Source: Megalopta genalis (Eukaryota; Arthropoda; Insecta; Hymenoptera; Halictidae). From it: a stretch of DNA of 64,000 nucleotides. Positions within the stretch are counted from its first letter, which is position 1. Each line of letters starts with the position of its first letter. Made by a program: the position numbers and the translations under genes. Below the pieces are notes generated by a model, which was not told the origin of the DNA, did no database searches, and saw only the letters and a program-made list of their open reading frames with translations. The stretch is from contig NC_135014.1 of NCBI RefSeq assembly GCF_051020955.1, forward strand, positions 37,404,742 to 37,468,741, given 5' to 3'. Below, one piece after another: positions 1-10,267 of the stretch.

Positions 1-51
1 ACGTAAGAATTTTTAATGGCGAGTAGAAATTCGAGTGAAAATGGTTAAAAT

Positions 52-174
52 TATTAAAAGAAGAAACAAGCTTGCGATTGGTTCCTATGCCAAGCAGATG
101 ATGCAGACAATTTTTATCTCGCATAAAGATCCGCTGTTTGTTCACGACGATCGATTCTGATCAAAATAGAAGTG
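52..174 (+). repeat. Dispersed motif beside palindrome copy
   Basis: AT-rich stretch holding a motif around GCAGACAATTTTTAT followed by GCATAAAGATCCGC (about 97-142). A very similar block lies at 48745-48805, and weaker or reverse-strand versions occur near 42709, 43503, 58817, 62560 and 62717. No coding potential is seen. It looks like an old dispersed repeat; the family is unknown to me. Confidence 0.4.
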
Positions 175-390
175 CAGTAATTTCTCCCTAATTCGCGCTC
201 AGATCGCGCACAAAAATGGACAATTTGGGAACAAGAGATACGATTATTCGAGCCTTGCGACTCGTTTTTATAGTTACCGATTGCCAACAACTATAAAAAC
301 GAGGCGCAAGGCTCGAATAATTGTATCTTTTCTTTCCAAATCGTTCATTTTTTGCGCGCGATCTGAGCGCGAATTAGGGAGAAATTACTG
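175..390. mobile_element. Palindromic MITE, CAGTAATTTCTCCC family, copy 1
   Basis: A 216-bp near-perfect inverted repeat. It starts CAGTAATTTCTCCCTAATTC and ends with the reverse complement, so the strand can fold into one long hairpin. The arms contain the AAAATGGACAATTTGGGA and TCGAGCCTTGCG blocks found in all other copies. It has no ORF. TA follows the right end, while the left flank is TG. This is a non-autonomous foldback element; the TA target is inferred from other copies. Confidence 0.8.
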
Positions 391-467
391 TAATAATTAA
401 AATTGAGGTCTCGCGGACGACCTGTAATCCTCGAAAATCGAGGCGAAGTGAAAACTCGATTATGCGA

Positions 468-630
468 AATAAGATTATTCGAGCCTTGCGGCTCGTTTTT
501 ATAGTCGTTGACAATCAATAACTATAAAAACATATTTATGCGAATAATTTTACCTACTCTGTTCAAATTGTCCAATTTTGTGTACAAGTTGAGGAAACTG
601 ATTTGTGTCAATTAGGGAGAATTTACTGTA
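468..630. mobile_element. Palindromic MITE, truncated copy 2
   Basis: Lacks the left terminus. It keeps the GATTATTCGAGCCTTGCGG core, the centre and a diverged right arm ending AGGGAGAATTTACTGTA. It is about 80 bp after copy 1 and clearly older, since the arms no longer pair well. Confidence 0.65.
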
Positions 631-697
631 ACACAAATATTCGGATGACGTTACAGTTACTTAATGATAGTCCTTATGTCATTTTCATTTGTTTGCA

Positions 698-896
698 CAG
701 TGGAGACTCCCTTATCCGAACCTTCACGTTTACAATAATCTGGTAACCGAACGTTCCATGATCTAATCATGGTATTATTTAGATACATTATCTCTCACCT
801 GGTAGATAACTTGAATGGAATTTCTAGATAGTAGAATGTTCTGTTATCGGAATATTACAAAAAAAGAATGTTGAGATAAAAGAGGCTCCATTACTG
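698..896. mobile_element. pogo/Tigger-like MITE
   Basis: About 200 bp between CAGTGGAGACTCCCTTATCC and its diverged inverse near 874-896 (AGAGGCTCCATTACTG). CAG ends followed by a CTCC..TTATCCGA block resemble pogo/Tigger-type termini. There is no ORF. TA is present on the right side only. The superfamily assignment is inference. Confidence 0.45.
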
Positions 897-1197
897 TACT
901 GTAAATCCTTTTCCATACAGGCTGCCTTAGATTGAGCCGATTGCTCGTTGCAATGGAGATTTCTGATATCAAAGCGTCGGATAATCGTGGTTCTGCTGTA
1001 CTTCTTTTAGACGACGATCAAAGTCGAGAAGCTTCGGAGTAAAATGATGAAGAGAGACTCGAAGGACCATTGCATAATGAAATCTTCCGGATCTCGCTGT
1101 TCGTTCACTTTCGGACAATCGCGCGATTAGTGGTGCAGGACGACACTGGTCAGACAGGATCCCGCAGATTCGATCAACTCCGGAGATTCTATGTATA

Positions 1198-1562
1198 CAG
1201 GGTGTCCCAAAAATGTCTCGCAATCCGAAAGTAGGGGATTCCTGAGGTCATTTGAAGCAACTTTTTCCTTGGCGAAAATGCAATCCGCGGCTTCGTTTAC
1301 GAGTTATTAACGAAAAACAGTGACCAATCAGAGGCGAGATCATTTGGCGCGAGACGGCCGAGCCAATGAGCGGAACTGGGCTCCGTGCACTCGTTGGCTG
1401 GGCCGCCGCGCGCCAGCCGAGCTCGCCTCTTATTGGTCAGTGTTCTTCGTTAATAACTCGTAAACGAAGCCTCGGAGAAAATTTTCGCAAAGGAAAAAGT
1501 TGCTTCAAATGACCTCAGGAACCTCCCATTTCCGGATTGCGAGACATTTTCGGGACACCCTG
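1198..1562. mobile_element. 365-bp MITE with CAGGGTGTCCC ends, copy 1
   Basis: Starts CAGGGTGTCCCAAAAATGTC and ends with its inverse, CGGGACACCCTG. The arms are long and imperfectly inverted, including ACGAGTTATTAACGAAAAAC in both orientations. TATA flanks both sides (1194-1197 and 1563-1566), fitting a TA or TATA target duplication. It has no coding capacity. Seven more copies lie in this window. It is probably mobilised in trans by a Tc1/mariner-like enzyme (inference). Confidence 0.85.
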
Positions 1563-1566
1563 TATA

Positions 1567-1722
1567 AGAATTCGAGAGCGTATCCAAAGGCCGAAGAAGA
1601 TAACGCGGAGCATATTAAGTAAAGAGTGTGAACTCGTGAGCCAGTTCGCAAGCTGGTTTTCTTGGCGACGGTCCGTTCGGGACAGCAGCTGGACACCAAA
1701 GCTGGCAACTACTCGGTCACCC

Positions 1723-1789
<67 letters not shown>

Positions 1790-2591
1790 CGGTTTATCCT
1801 GGCTGATCGATACAGCCATACCTCTCGTTTATTTATGCTCTTTGCCAGCCTCTTTCCGCGTCTCCCTCTCGAAGCCCAGGCTCGCGATCCGCCTCGCAAC
1901 GGTTTCGTTTGCGATACGCTCGCTCGAAAGTTCCTCGAGCACCCTCGACGCCGCAGATCGCGCCAATCGAAGCCTCTCTCCCTCTCTCTCTCTCTCTCTT
2001 TCTCTCTTTATCTGGTGACCAGCCGGATTCACAACCGGGAAAACAAGCGGAATATCTGGCGCGGTGGACGGACACGGGCCGCGTGTTCTTCGAGTCGTGA
2101 TTTAAGCTCCATCGAACCGCTTTCGTTGGCGATCAACGCGGAAAACTGCGCATCGAGAACGAGGCACATCCGGATAGAGATCTCTATTGGACTTTTGTTC
2201 GCAAACCAACCAGCGAACGATCGCTGAACGCGCACCTAACTCGCTGATCGCGTTTACGGATCGATTCGTTCACGGAAAATTCGTTTGCTTTGACCCACGT
2301 TTCTATAATTAGTGTGAAAACTGTGGACTCGATTCGAAAAAGCTCGCTGTGTTGTAGAGAAAATATGTTCTTTGTAACTTATCGAAACACTGGCATGGTC
2401 GAATTCACAGTCAGTGGATACAGAATTTGAACTTGTTCTTTGCAAGATTTTTAGGATAAAAACGATCAGCCATCTATCGCTAATACAGACTGGCATGAAG
2501 CCGATCATGCATCTATCGGCAACGGTTCCTAGATAAAACATGAAACCGATCAGGCAGCTATCGGTTTAACACACTGTCGTTTGGAAGAGTA
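1567..2591. other. Unique CpG-rich stretch with GA and CT tracts
   Basis: No gene recognised. A (GA)n run lies at about 1721-1787 and a (CT)n run at about 1975-2013. Open frames on both strands simply run through these dinucleotides. The 2020-2300 part is CpG-rich and non-repetitive. It could be regulatory or a non-coding exon, but I see no decisive signal. Confidence 0.5.
1721..1787. repeat. (GA)n microsatellite
   Basis: About 30 GA repeats in a row. It generates artificial Arg-Glu open frames. Confidence 0.95.
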
Positions 2592-3068
2592 TTAATTAGT
2601 TAGTTGTGCTTGACGAGTATACTCGTCATGGAGAAGTGGCAATATTTTGTGTCGTGAAAGGAAAACTGAAAAAAGCATATTCTCAAATTTCAAGATGTTT
2701 AGAATATTTTGAAGGCAGGCCAGAATAAAACAAACAAATAAAAATATGAATAATTATATGAATAATTCACGATATTATTAATCAGTTCGACGTGCAAAGT
2801 GCCATTATGCATCGTTCCTTGCTTTGCTGAATATCACTCTACAGCAGCAATTTAAATTTTTAATTGTTGCTGTTAATGTTAAGTGAATAAGTTAATTAAT
2901 TAGTAATAAATAAATTAATTATTAGTAAAACTGTTAGTTTTCTAAAATAAAAACGTCTTTTTGATCCGATATTTTAACAGCGACACTTACTCTGTGTGTT
3001 CGTCGAATATACTCGTCATCGCTTAATTTTCGCGACACGAATAGAAGGCGCCACGGCTAACTTTTTAA
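2592..3068. mobile_element. TTAA element, GACGAG family, copy 1
   Basis: Bounded by TTAA at 2592-2595 and 3065-3068. The inner ends are inverted (AGTTAGTTGTG and the inverse of GGCTAACT). An 18-bp perfect palindrome, TGACGAGTATACTCGTCA, lies at 2611-2628, with a degenerate partner near the other end. There is no ORF of note. TTAA boundaries are the hallmark of piggyBac-type target sites. Related copies lie at 27888-28453 and 35244-35813. Confidence 0.65.
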
Positions 3069-4076
3069 CGCCTTTGCCGCAAACTGGCGTCGATCGTCGT
3101 TATACATTTGGAATAATCCCCCTCCGAAAGCCTAAAAATCCTCGTTATATACTTGTTATCAAAAATCTTATCGCTAGTTTTGTAAAATATTAAATACTTT
3201 TTAAAAAGTGAATTTTTTCAAACTTCACTGATTTTCGTCCGCCGGGCGTATTAATCCAGCTCGATCTGTGACTCGCAGATAGCGCGTTAACAGGAAACGC
3301 CGCGAATCAGTATCTTAAAACAGGAGAAGCAGAAGCATCCTTCTGTCCGAAGCGCGGGTCGCGGAACGCGACGACACTCTCGGCCCGACGAAACATCGCG
3401 AAACGAGTATTCCCGCGAGCAGGAATTTGCCGGGCAGGATGTCGAAGCAGCCAATTAAACCGGGATAATACACCGGTCGATCCCGCCGGAATTTGGCGCG
3501 GCGCGAGATTTCGTTCTGCTTTGTCGCGCGGATACGCCGAGTCGCCTCGCGTCGACGCCTCGCGTCGCGGCGAACAAAGCGTTCTCCGCGCGACGAAATT
3601 GCTCGCGATCGCTAGGAACGCTGATCACCGATTCCGCGAAACCCGAGACCGATTAGCCGAGTAAAATTACGCGAATCGCATGCTCCAGGATCGATCCCGC
3701 CATTGTCCCGACTGCTTATTGCCCGAAACTGGCACAGCAACGCGCTTCTGTGCTACACATAAATCCATACTAAATTCCTCTCCGCTGACGTCGTTTCTAA
3801 TGAACAACGTTAATGAGTCGTTAACGCCAATTTAACAACTTCGAGAAGATGAAGCGGCACGAACTAGAACAAAGAGCTACTCGTCCGTTCGTATTGGACG
3901 TTTTAAATTATTGGCGCGTCGTTGTCCCGCGATTCGTACGTTATTCTCGGTTACAATAAAACCGTGTCAGTCCGTGGTTCGGACGGTCAATGGAAAAATG
4001 ACGACGGATAATCATCTTGACGAGCCGCCCCAACAATTGCACGATCTATGCAAGCATGCACAATTAGAGCAATTAT
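3069..4076. other. Unique CpG-rich stretch, no gene seen
   Basis: About 3230-3760 is GC- and CpG-rich and non-repetitive. The rest is mixed. No conserved protein, tRNA or repeat was recognised on either strand. Confidence 0.5.
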
Positions 4077-4078
4077 TA

Positions 4079-5018
4079 GGTTGGTTATAATGTCGGACTT
4101 TTTCTTTACATGCGAACGTTCGTCTCTCTGTTTTCGTTATGCTTTTGTTTTTGGCATAATCTCGTTTGTAGTCGTACTGTCCATTGCCAGAGTTACATTT
4201 CAACAAAGAAAATTTTCTCACAAGTGTTCCATTTTGTTATTTGTTTTGAATTTCGTAAGGATACGAATTCAACCGATATTCGTGTCATTTTTTTATGTGA
4301 GTATAAACTTGGCAATAATGCTGCAAAAGCTGCACGCAATATAAACCAGGCGTTTGGGGAGAATACTGTTAACGATCGAAAAGTGCAGCGTTGATTTGAA
4401 AATTTTCGGTCTGGTGATTTTTCCTTGCAAAATGAACCGCGTGGAAGACCAAAAATGTCTGTGAAAAATGATGATCCGAAAACATTGATGGAAACGAATG
4501 TGACTGAAGTAATTCACTACTCGTTCCTTCGAATTGGGAAGACAATTACAGCCGAAAAGTACTGTCAGTACATTGATGAAATGCATGAAAAATTGAAAAT
4601 TATACGTCCATCACTTGTTAATTGACATTGGCCCAATACTTCTCCACGACAACGCTCGGCCGCATACGTCGTACAAAACAATTGCGAAATTAAATGAATT
4701 AAAATATGAAATTTTGCAGCACCTAGCTTATTCGCCGGATCTTTCGCCAACCGACTTTCATTTTTTCTTTAACATTTAGAACAGCTTTTACGGGCTAAAC
4801 AGTATGAAAATGAAGACAGTTCCAATAAATTCCATATCAGAGTTTATTGATTCTAAAGATCAGAATTTCTTCAAGACAAGCATCTATGCATTAAAATCTC
4901 GTTGCGAAAAGTGCATTGAAGCAAATGGAGCATATTTCGATTAAATAAACAGCTTTTGAAGAAAGATATGCAGTTTTATATATTCACTTAAAAATCCGAC
5001 ATTTCATACGCACCAACC
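4079..5018 (+). mobile_element. Internally deleted mariner element
   Basis: Terminal inverted repeats start just inside TA dinucleotides at 4077-4078 and 5019-5020 (GGTTGGT...ATGTCGGA and the inverse). At about 940 bp it is shorter than the usual ~1.3 kb. Between the TIRs are ordered pieces of a mariner transposase on the plus strand, so this is a dead deletion derivative. Confidence 0.85.
4295..4985 (+). pseudogene. Mariner transposase relic
   Basis: Cut-and-paste DDD transposase of the mariner family, non-functional. Recognisable blocks in order are: the helix-turn-helix end with NEPRGRP at about 4430-4450; a GKTITAEKYC block near 4538-4563; HDNARPH near 4645; YSPDLSPTDFHFF near 4729-4768; and a C-terminal KCIEANGAYFD at 4911-4943, a typical mariner end. 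The tryptophan before FENFRSGDF is a stop (TGA near 4395), reading frames shift, and the segment with the first catalytic Asp is deleted. The HTH-to-GKTI gap is much shorter than normal. Confidence 0.85.
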
Positions 5019-5020
5019 TA

Positions 5021-5392
5021 ATATCATCCTCTTAATGTTTCATTCGTTCCTAAGTATTCCTAAGAATTATTGGGACAATCTCAATGTTGAATCTAGAGTT
5101 TTACAACAACAGCGAGATTGGGAGATTGGGTTCATTTCAACTTCGTACGATTTCTATTACAACGTATATTTAAATAAAGAAGTTCACCTAAAAATTACTC
5201 GTAGAAACATTTCTGTAATATCGGAAATTGTAAAAAGAAAATTCAAGAACCAGTCATTTCGATTGGCTAAAGTTGAACCTTGGAAGTGATTAACGCGCGT
5301 TGCTTCAGGACGATGAAAACTTGAAAAGAGTGCGTTTTTATTTCGACCATTCGCAATCCTTATTACAGCGTATGCTTCCATTAAGAAATTGA
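5021..5392. other. Unannotated stretch
   Basis: Contains an 84-codon open frame at 5035-5289 (plus) with no recognised motif, right beside the mariner end. I do not call it a gene. Confidence 0.4.
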
Positions 5393-5495
5393 TTCGGTCA
5401 ATTTCTACGAGAGGATCTCTATAATTTCGGCAACTTTAAAACGGAACGCGTGAAATCGATCGTTCTGAGCGGTCCGGTATCTTTAACGTCAAGTA

Positions 5496-5859
5496 TTAAC
5501 CCCTCAACGCAGAGCTTTTTTGAAAAAAAACCGGCCAAAAAATCAATTTACCGCCCCTGATTCAACTTTTCTTTTGGTGGAGAATTTTGATGTACTGCGC
5601 TCTTGTACCATGGAAAAAGGCTATATTTTATTCTTGAATAAATAAGTGTTATAGCTTATAATCCCGTGTAAATGATAAATATCAATAAAACGATTTTCTT
5701 TCTCTGCTTTCACATTGTTATTTCCAATTCTCGATTATATTCGAGCGTGAAAAATTATAGCAGCATAAGATACAACGGCGCTCGAATTATCTCGAGTGTG
5801 CACAGTTTGGCCTGTTTGGCGCGCTCGAATTAACTCGAGCGTACAAGTTAAGGGGTTAA
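5496..5859. mobile_element. TTAA MITE in array unit 1
   Basis: Body 5500-5855 between two TTAA copies. Ends are CCCCTCAACGC and GTTAAGGGG. It holds ACCGGCC, an A-rich left part, and repeated CTCGA..TTA..TCGAG hairpins on the right. Array units 3 and 4 have a single TTAA at the matching place (6783-6786 and 7068-7071), which gives paralogous empty sites. Confidence 0.9.
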
Positions 5860-6139
5860 GGCGTATAAAAAAGATCAGAACTCTGTTCTCTCGAGCAGAA
5901 CAGTCTTTATAAAGATCCTGTAAAAATATGCGCCTTGTCTTCGGTGTAAATGACTTGAATTCTTTTATGTTAGCAAGACTAATGTAGCAGAGGATTACTG
6001 AAATGCTTTCTTTTTTAATTCTGCTATTACTTGGAATTCGGTCAATTTCTACGAGAGGGTTTTTATAATTTCGGCAACTTTAAAACGGAACGCGTGAAAC
6101 CGGTCGTTTTGAGCGGTCCTGTATCTTTAACGTCAAGTA

Positions 6140-6503
6140 TTAACCCCTTAACGCACAGTTTTTTTGAAAAAAAACCGGCCAAAAAATCAATTTACCGCCC
6201 CTGATTCAACTTTTCTTGTGGTTGAGAATTTTGATGTACTGCGCTCTTGTACCATGGAAAAAGGCTATATTTTATTCTTGAATAAATAAGTGTTATATCT
6301 TACAATCCCGTGTAAATGATAAATATCAATAAAACGATTTTCTTTCTCTGCTTTCACATTGTTATTTCCAATTCTCGATTATATTCGAGCGTGAAAAATT
6401 ATAGCAGCATAAGATACAACGGCGCTCGAATTATCTCGAGTGTGCACAGTTTGGTCTGTTTGGCGCGCTCGAATTAACTCGAGCGTACAAGTTAAGGGGT
6501 TAA
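6140..6503. mobile_element. TTAA MITE in array unit 2
   Basis: Near-identical copy of the 5496-5859 element at the homologous site in the next unit, so it most likely arose by duplication of unit plus insert. Ends are TTAACCCCTTAACGC and AAGGGGTTAA. Confidence 0.9.
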
Positions 6504-7145
6504 GGCGTATAAAAAAGATCAGAACTCTGTTCTCTCGAGCAGAACAGTCTTTATAAAGATCCTGTAAAAATATGCGCCTTGTCTTCGGTGTAAATGACTT
6601 GAATTTTTTTATGTTAGCAAGACTAATGTAGCAGAGGATTACTGAAATGCTTTCTTTTTTAATTCTGCTATTACTTGGAATTCGGTCAATTTCTACGAGA
6701 GGGTTTTTATAATTTCGGCAACTTTAAAACGGGACGCGTGAAACCGGTCGTTTGGAGCGGTCCGGTATTTTTAACGTCAAGTATTAAGGCGCATAAAAAA
6801 GATCAGAACTCTGTTCTCTCGAGCAGAGCAGACTTCATAAAGATCCTGTAAAAATATGCGCCTTGTCTTCGGTGTAAATGACTTGAATTCTTTTATGTTA
6901 GCAAGACTAATGTAGCAGAGGATTACTGAAATGCTTTCTTTTTTAATTTTGCTATTACTTGGAATTCGGTCAATTTCTACGAGAGGGTTTTTATAATTTC
7001 GGCAACTTTAAAACGGGACGCGTGAAACCGGTCGTTTGGAGCGGTCCGGTATTTTTAACGTCAAGTATTAAGGCGCATAAAAAAGATCAGAACTCTGTTC
7101 TCTCGAGCAGTGCAGTCTTCATAAAGATCCTGTAAAAATATGCGC

Positions 7146-7232
7146 CTTGTCTTCGGTGTAATCCGCGGATCAAATGATGAAGCAAATTAGATTTCCCGTG
7201 ATTTCCAGCCGAGTATTCCCGCGTAGGGGTCG
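7146..7232. repeat. Left arm of large inverted repeat
   Basis: Matches the reverse complement of 8444-8530, including the AATCCGCGGATCAAATG block. It continues leftwards into array DNA, which matches 8531-8800 inverted. The arms enclose 1.2 kb. Confidence 0.8.
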
Positions 7233-7869
7233 CTGGTCGATCGGCGAGGGGCTCGCGGCGAAATGTAAATAAAGGGAAAACGTCGGCGATTATTTAAATT
7301 CGCGGGGCGGGGGGTAGGGGTATCAGTAAACGCGCGGCGTGGAGCGGTGCGGCGCGGTGCCTGAATAAATCAGCCTCGCCCTCGACGACGGAGAGCGGAT
7401 CGTTCGATAATTAATTACGCGCGTGCCGCGTCGACAGCTCGACCGAGAAGAAATCCCCCGCTCTCGCCTCCCGTCCGCCGCTTTTTTTATGTTAATTCCG
7501 AAACGAACGACCACCGCGCGGCATCGTAATTTCTTTCCTGTAATGCGCGAGATTTTCCAGCGCGATTCCGCTGCCGGACGCTAATCGGAACCCGCACGGA
7601 AACCAGACCGAACGTATAATCGCGCTATCCGGATCGTCGTAATGCGTATTTTCCGACGGGAATGCCGCGGGCGAGCCGATACCGACTGGCTGGGATCGTT
7701 TCGAATCGGGCATTCGGCGCGAACGAACGCGAACAGGAAATCCGGCAAGATTTTCGTCCGAGCTATGGTTTCTTGCGACCGTCGTACTGTGTCTGGCTAA
7801 TCCAGACCGATACTACTTCTCGAAATAACGCGTTCCTGCGAACCATGCTCTCGGGGGTTTGCTTGAGAT
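7233..7869. other. CpG-rich unique island between inverted arms
   Basis: GC-rich with many CpG, and unlike the AT-rich repeats on both sides. Open frames (for example 7662-8069 plus) carry no recognised domain, and their ends run into repeats. It looks like old unique DNA caught between repeat arms. Confidence 0.5.
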
Positions 7870-8033
7870 TTGTTACGCCTATGCCAAGATCTTCATATCG
7901 GAATTTTGTTGTCAGCGTTATCCTGTCAAAATCATTGCGTCAGAATTCGCACACCGGAATCTTTATGTCGGAATATTTACGTCTGAATTTTTATGTTAGA
8001 ATCTTTGCGCCAGGGACATTGTGCCAAAATCCT
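7870..8033. repeat. Degenerate ~15-bp tandem repeat (part 1)
   Basis: Loose repeats of GGAATCTTTATGTC-like units (TCGGAATTTT, CAGAATTCGC, CGGAATCTTT, AGAATCTTTG). The same series resumes at 8868-8881 and 9087-9220 after the inserted elements. A second copy is at about 30139-30260. Confidence 0.6.
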
Positions 8034-8035
8034 TA

Positions 8036-8865
8036 CAATGCCCCCCAAAAGTGTTCGTACACCTTTTGAAACGCAATAGATTTTTCAAAATTGAACTAAA
8101 TTATTACTTGGAATGAAAAGAAAACATTAAAAAAACCTTTTTCTTTACCTTTTCTGTTTGGAGCTTATAACGAAAATTTAAAAAATGCCTTTTGTAGCCA
8201 TTTGATTGATATCGGTTATATTCAGAGTCAAGAGCTAGAGTAGAGCTACAAGCGTTGAAGGATTTAAAAAACTGCAGATTTCTTACAGTTTTTGATCGAA
8301 ATCGTGAGAAAACTGCGATTTTTGCGATCTTTAATTTGTTGTAACTCACAACAACGTGAACCAGTCTCGATAAAATTTGTTGAATCTTCGTTATAGGCTC
8401 AGATAAGAAAGTTAGAAAGCGAGAGATTTTTATTTTTTTACCAGCGACCCCTACGCGGGAATATTCGACTGGAAATCACGGGAAATCTAATTTGCTTCAC
8501 CATTTGATCCGCGGATTACACCGAAGACAAGGCGCATATTTTTACAGGATCTTTATGAAGTCTGCACTGCTCGAGAGAACAGAGTTCTGATCTTTTTTAT
8601 GCGCCTTAATACTTGACGTTAAAAATACCGAACCGCTCCAAACGACCGATTTCACGTGTCCCGTTTTAAAGTTGCCGAAATTATAAAAACCCTCTCGTAG
8701 AAATTGACCGAATTCCAAGTAATAGCAGAATTAAAAAAGAAAGCATTTCAGTAATCCTCTGCTACATTAGTCTTCCTATCATAAAAAGAAATTCAAGTCA
8801 TTTAGTTCAGTTTTAAAATAGTTAATGCGTTTTAAACGGTGTACAAATACTTTTGTGGGTCACTG
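8036..8865. mobile_element. Tc1-like non-autonomous element
   Basis: TA lies on both sides (8034-8035 and 8866-8867). The left end has CCCCAAAAGTGTTCGTACACC and the right end the inverse of GGTGTACAAATACTTTTGTG. These termini are of the Tc1/mariner type. The 830 bp hold no transposase. The right part contains an inverted array unit (8531-8800). A related right end without its left part occurs near 50720-50957. Confidence 0.7.
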
Positions 8866-8881
8866 TATGTCAGAATCCTTA

Positions 8882-9086
8882 CACGGTAGAACTTTGATTA
8901 TCCGAATTCAAAATTGGTAGCTAATTTCCTTTTCTTTTACATAAGTTATGAATACAATGATATAAAATTATAGATCGATTTTTAATCGAGATCCTTCAAT
9001 AGCTTCATCGTTATCGACTCGAATAGTCGAAAATCTAAATAACAAAGATCGAGAAAAATTCCGTTCGGTTAATCGAGGTTCTACTG
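8882..9086. mobile_element. pogo-like MITE, copy A
   Basis: About 205 bp. Left end is GTAGAACTTTGATTATCCGA and the right end, read inverted, is CAGTAGAACCTCGATTAACC. TA flanks both sides. Such CAGTAGAACCTCGATT ends are typical of pogo/Tigger-like elements. No ORF. A sister copy lies at 29934-30138. Confidence 0.65.
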
Positions 9087-9370
9087 TATCGGAATTCTAA
9101 CGTAAGAATCTTCGCGCCAGATTCTTGACATCCGAATCTTTACGCCAGAATATTCATGTCTGAATTTTTACGTTAAAATCTTTATCAGAATTCTTAGCAT
9201 CAGAATCTAGTACGCTGGACATCTTCGTCGAATGCATCGCAAATTCTACCGAAATGTTCATCGCATGCCAGCATAAAGAGTGATTCTTGAAACTGGACAG
9301 GAAATTCCTTTTTTTTTCTACGATATTCGCAAAATGATCCGCGTCTGAACCGATAAAAGAAAACAACATA

Positions 9371-10267
9371 CAGTAATTTCTCTCTCGGAAATGCCAAATT
9401 TCGGGTTGCCGTAAATTTCCCTGTGCTAGTCCTATGCCTGTGTAATTTATTGCTACGTAGATGCTAAGGATCGATGGAATCGGTCAAGCGTGTGATGCGG
9501 CACGCGACGCGAATTCTTGGAAGATAATACAAAATAGTATGTTTCGGTGTGAGTTAGGTAAGAAAAACTGCGGAGCTACAAGGTACGTGATCAATCTTCT
9601 TCGAATCGTGGCATGTGGCCATCGAATTGTCTTCAAATCGGGGCACGTAGCCTCCGAATTGCCTTCGAATCGTGTCATGTGGCCTCTGAATTGCCTTCGA
9701 ATCGTGTCATGTGGCCTCTGAATTGCCTTCGAATAGTGTCATGTGGTCTCTGAATTGCCTTCGATTCGTGTCATGTGGCCTCTGAATTGCCTTCGAATCG
9801 TATCATATGACCTCCGAATTGCCTTCGATTCGTGTCATGTGGTCCCCGATTTGCCTTCGAATAGTGTCATGTGACCTCTGAATTGCCTTCGAATAGTGTC
9901 ATGTGTCCTCTGAATTGCCTTCGATTCGTGTCATGTGGCCTCTGAATTGCCTTCGAATCGTATCATATGACCTCCGAATTGCCTTCGATTCGTGTCATGT
10001 GGTCCCCGATTTGCCTTCGAATAGTGTCATGTGGCCTCTGAATTGCCTTCGAATCGTGGCAGAAAATTAGAAATAAAAAAGTTAAGTCATCGTTTTTATT
10101 CTAGCATTACAATGTACATTTTAATGTACACTGGTATGCTGGTGTTTGCTGGCATGCCCCGTGTTTCTGTAAAAACGAGCCGCGAGGTCCGAAGAATCGC
10201 CACTTAGTATTCTCAGATCTGCAGATTTCAATTCTGACCTCCGAACATTTACTGGAAGAAATTACTG
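9371..10267. mobile_element. 897-bp TA element carrying a 32-bp minisatellite, copy 1
   Basis: Terminal inverted repeats are CAGTAATTTCTCTCGGAAAT and the inverse of ATTTACTGGAAGAAATTACTG, flanked by TA. The first ~12 bp equal those of the ~216-bp palindromic MITE, so both may use one transposase. The interior holds a 32-bp tandem array (9597-10065). Frames through the array are long only because the unit lacks stops. Copy 2 is at 30422-31340. Confidence 0.75.
9597..10065. repeat. 32-bp minisatellite inside transposon
   Basis: About 14-15 units of ATTGCCTTCGAATCGTGTCA plus TGTGGCCTCTGA, with variants (TATCATATGACC, GGTCCCCGATT). Groups of variants recur in order (for example 9740-9870 and 9920-10020), which points to higher-order duplication. 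Confidence 0.9.

Larger units (their letters stand above)
5393..7160. repeat. Tandem array with 644- and 284-bp units
   Basis: Units start with TTCGGTCAATTTCTACGAG at 5393, 6037, 6681 and 6965. The first two are 644 bp and the third is 284 bp; the fourth breaks off near 7160. The 360-bp length difference is exactly one TTAA MITE plus its target duplication (5496-5859 and 6140-6503). The unit sequence also occurs inverted at 8531-8800 inside a Tc1-like element, so the array is probably amplified transposon interior. No coding. Confidence 0.9.

Noticed and set aside
9461..10065. Possible repeat protein encoded by the 32-bp array
   Set aside because: The unit is not a multiple of three, so the frame changes each unit. 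Openness comes only from lack of stop codons in the unit.
9597..10065. CRISPR-like regular repeats
   Set aside because: The 32-bp units are contiguous without unique spacers, and the genome is an insect's.
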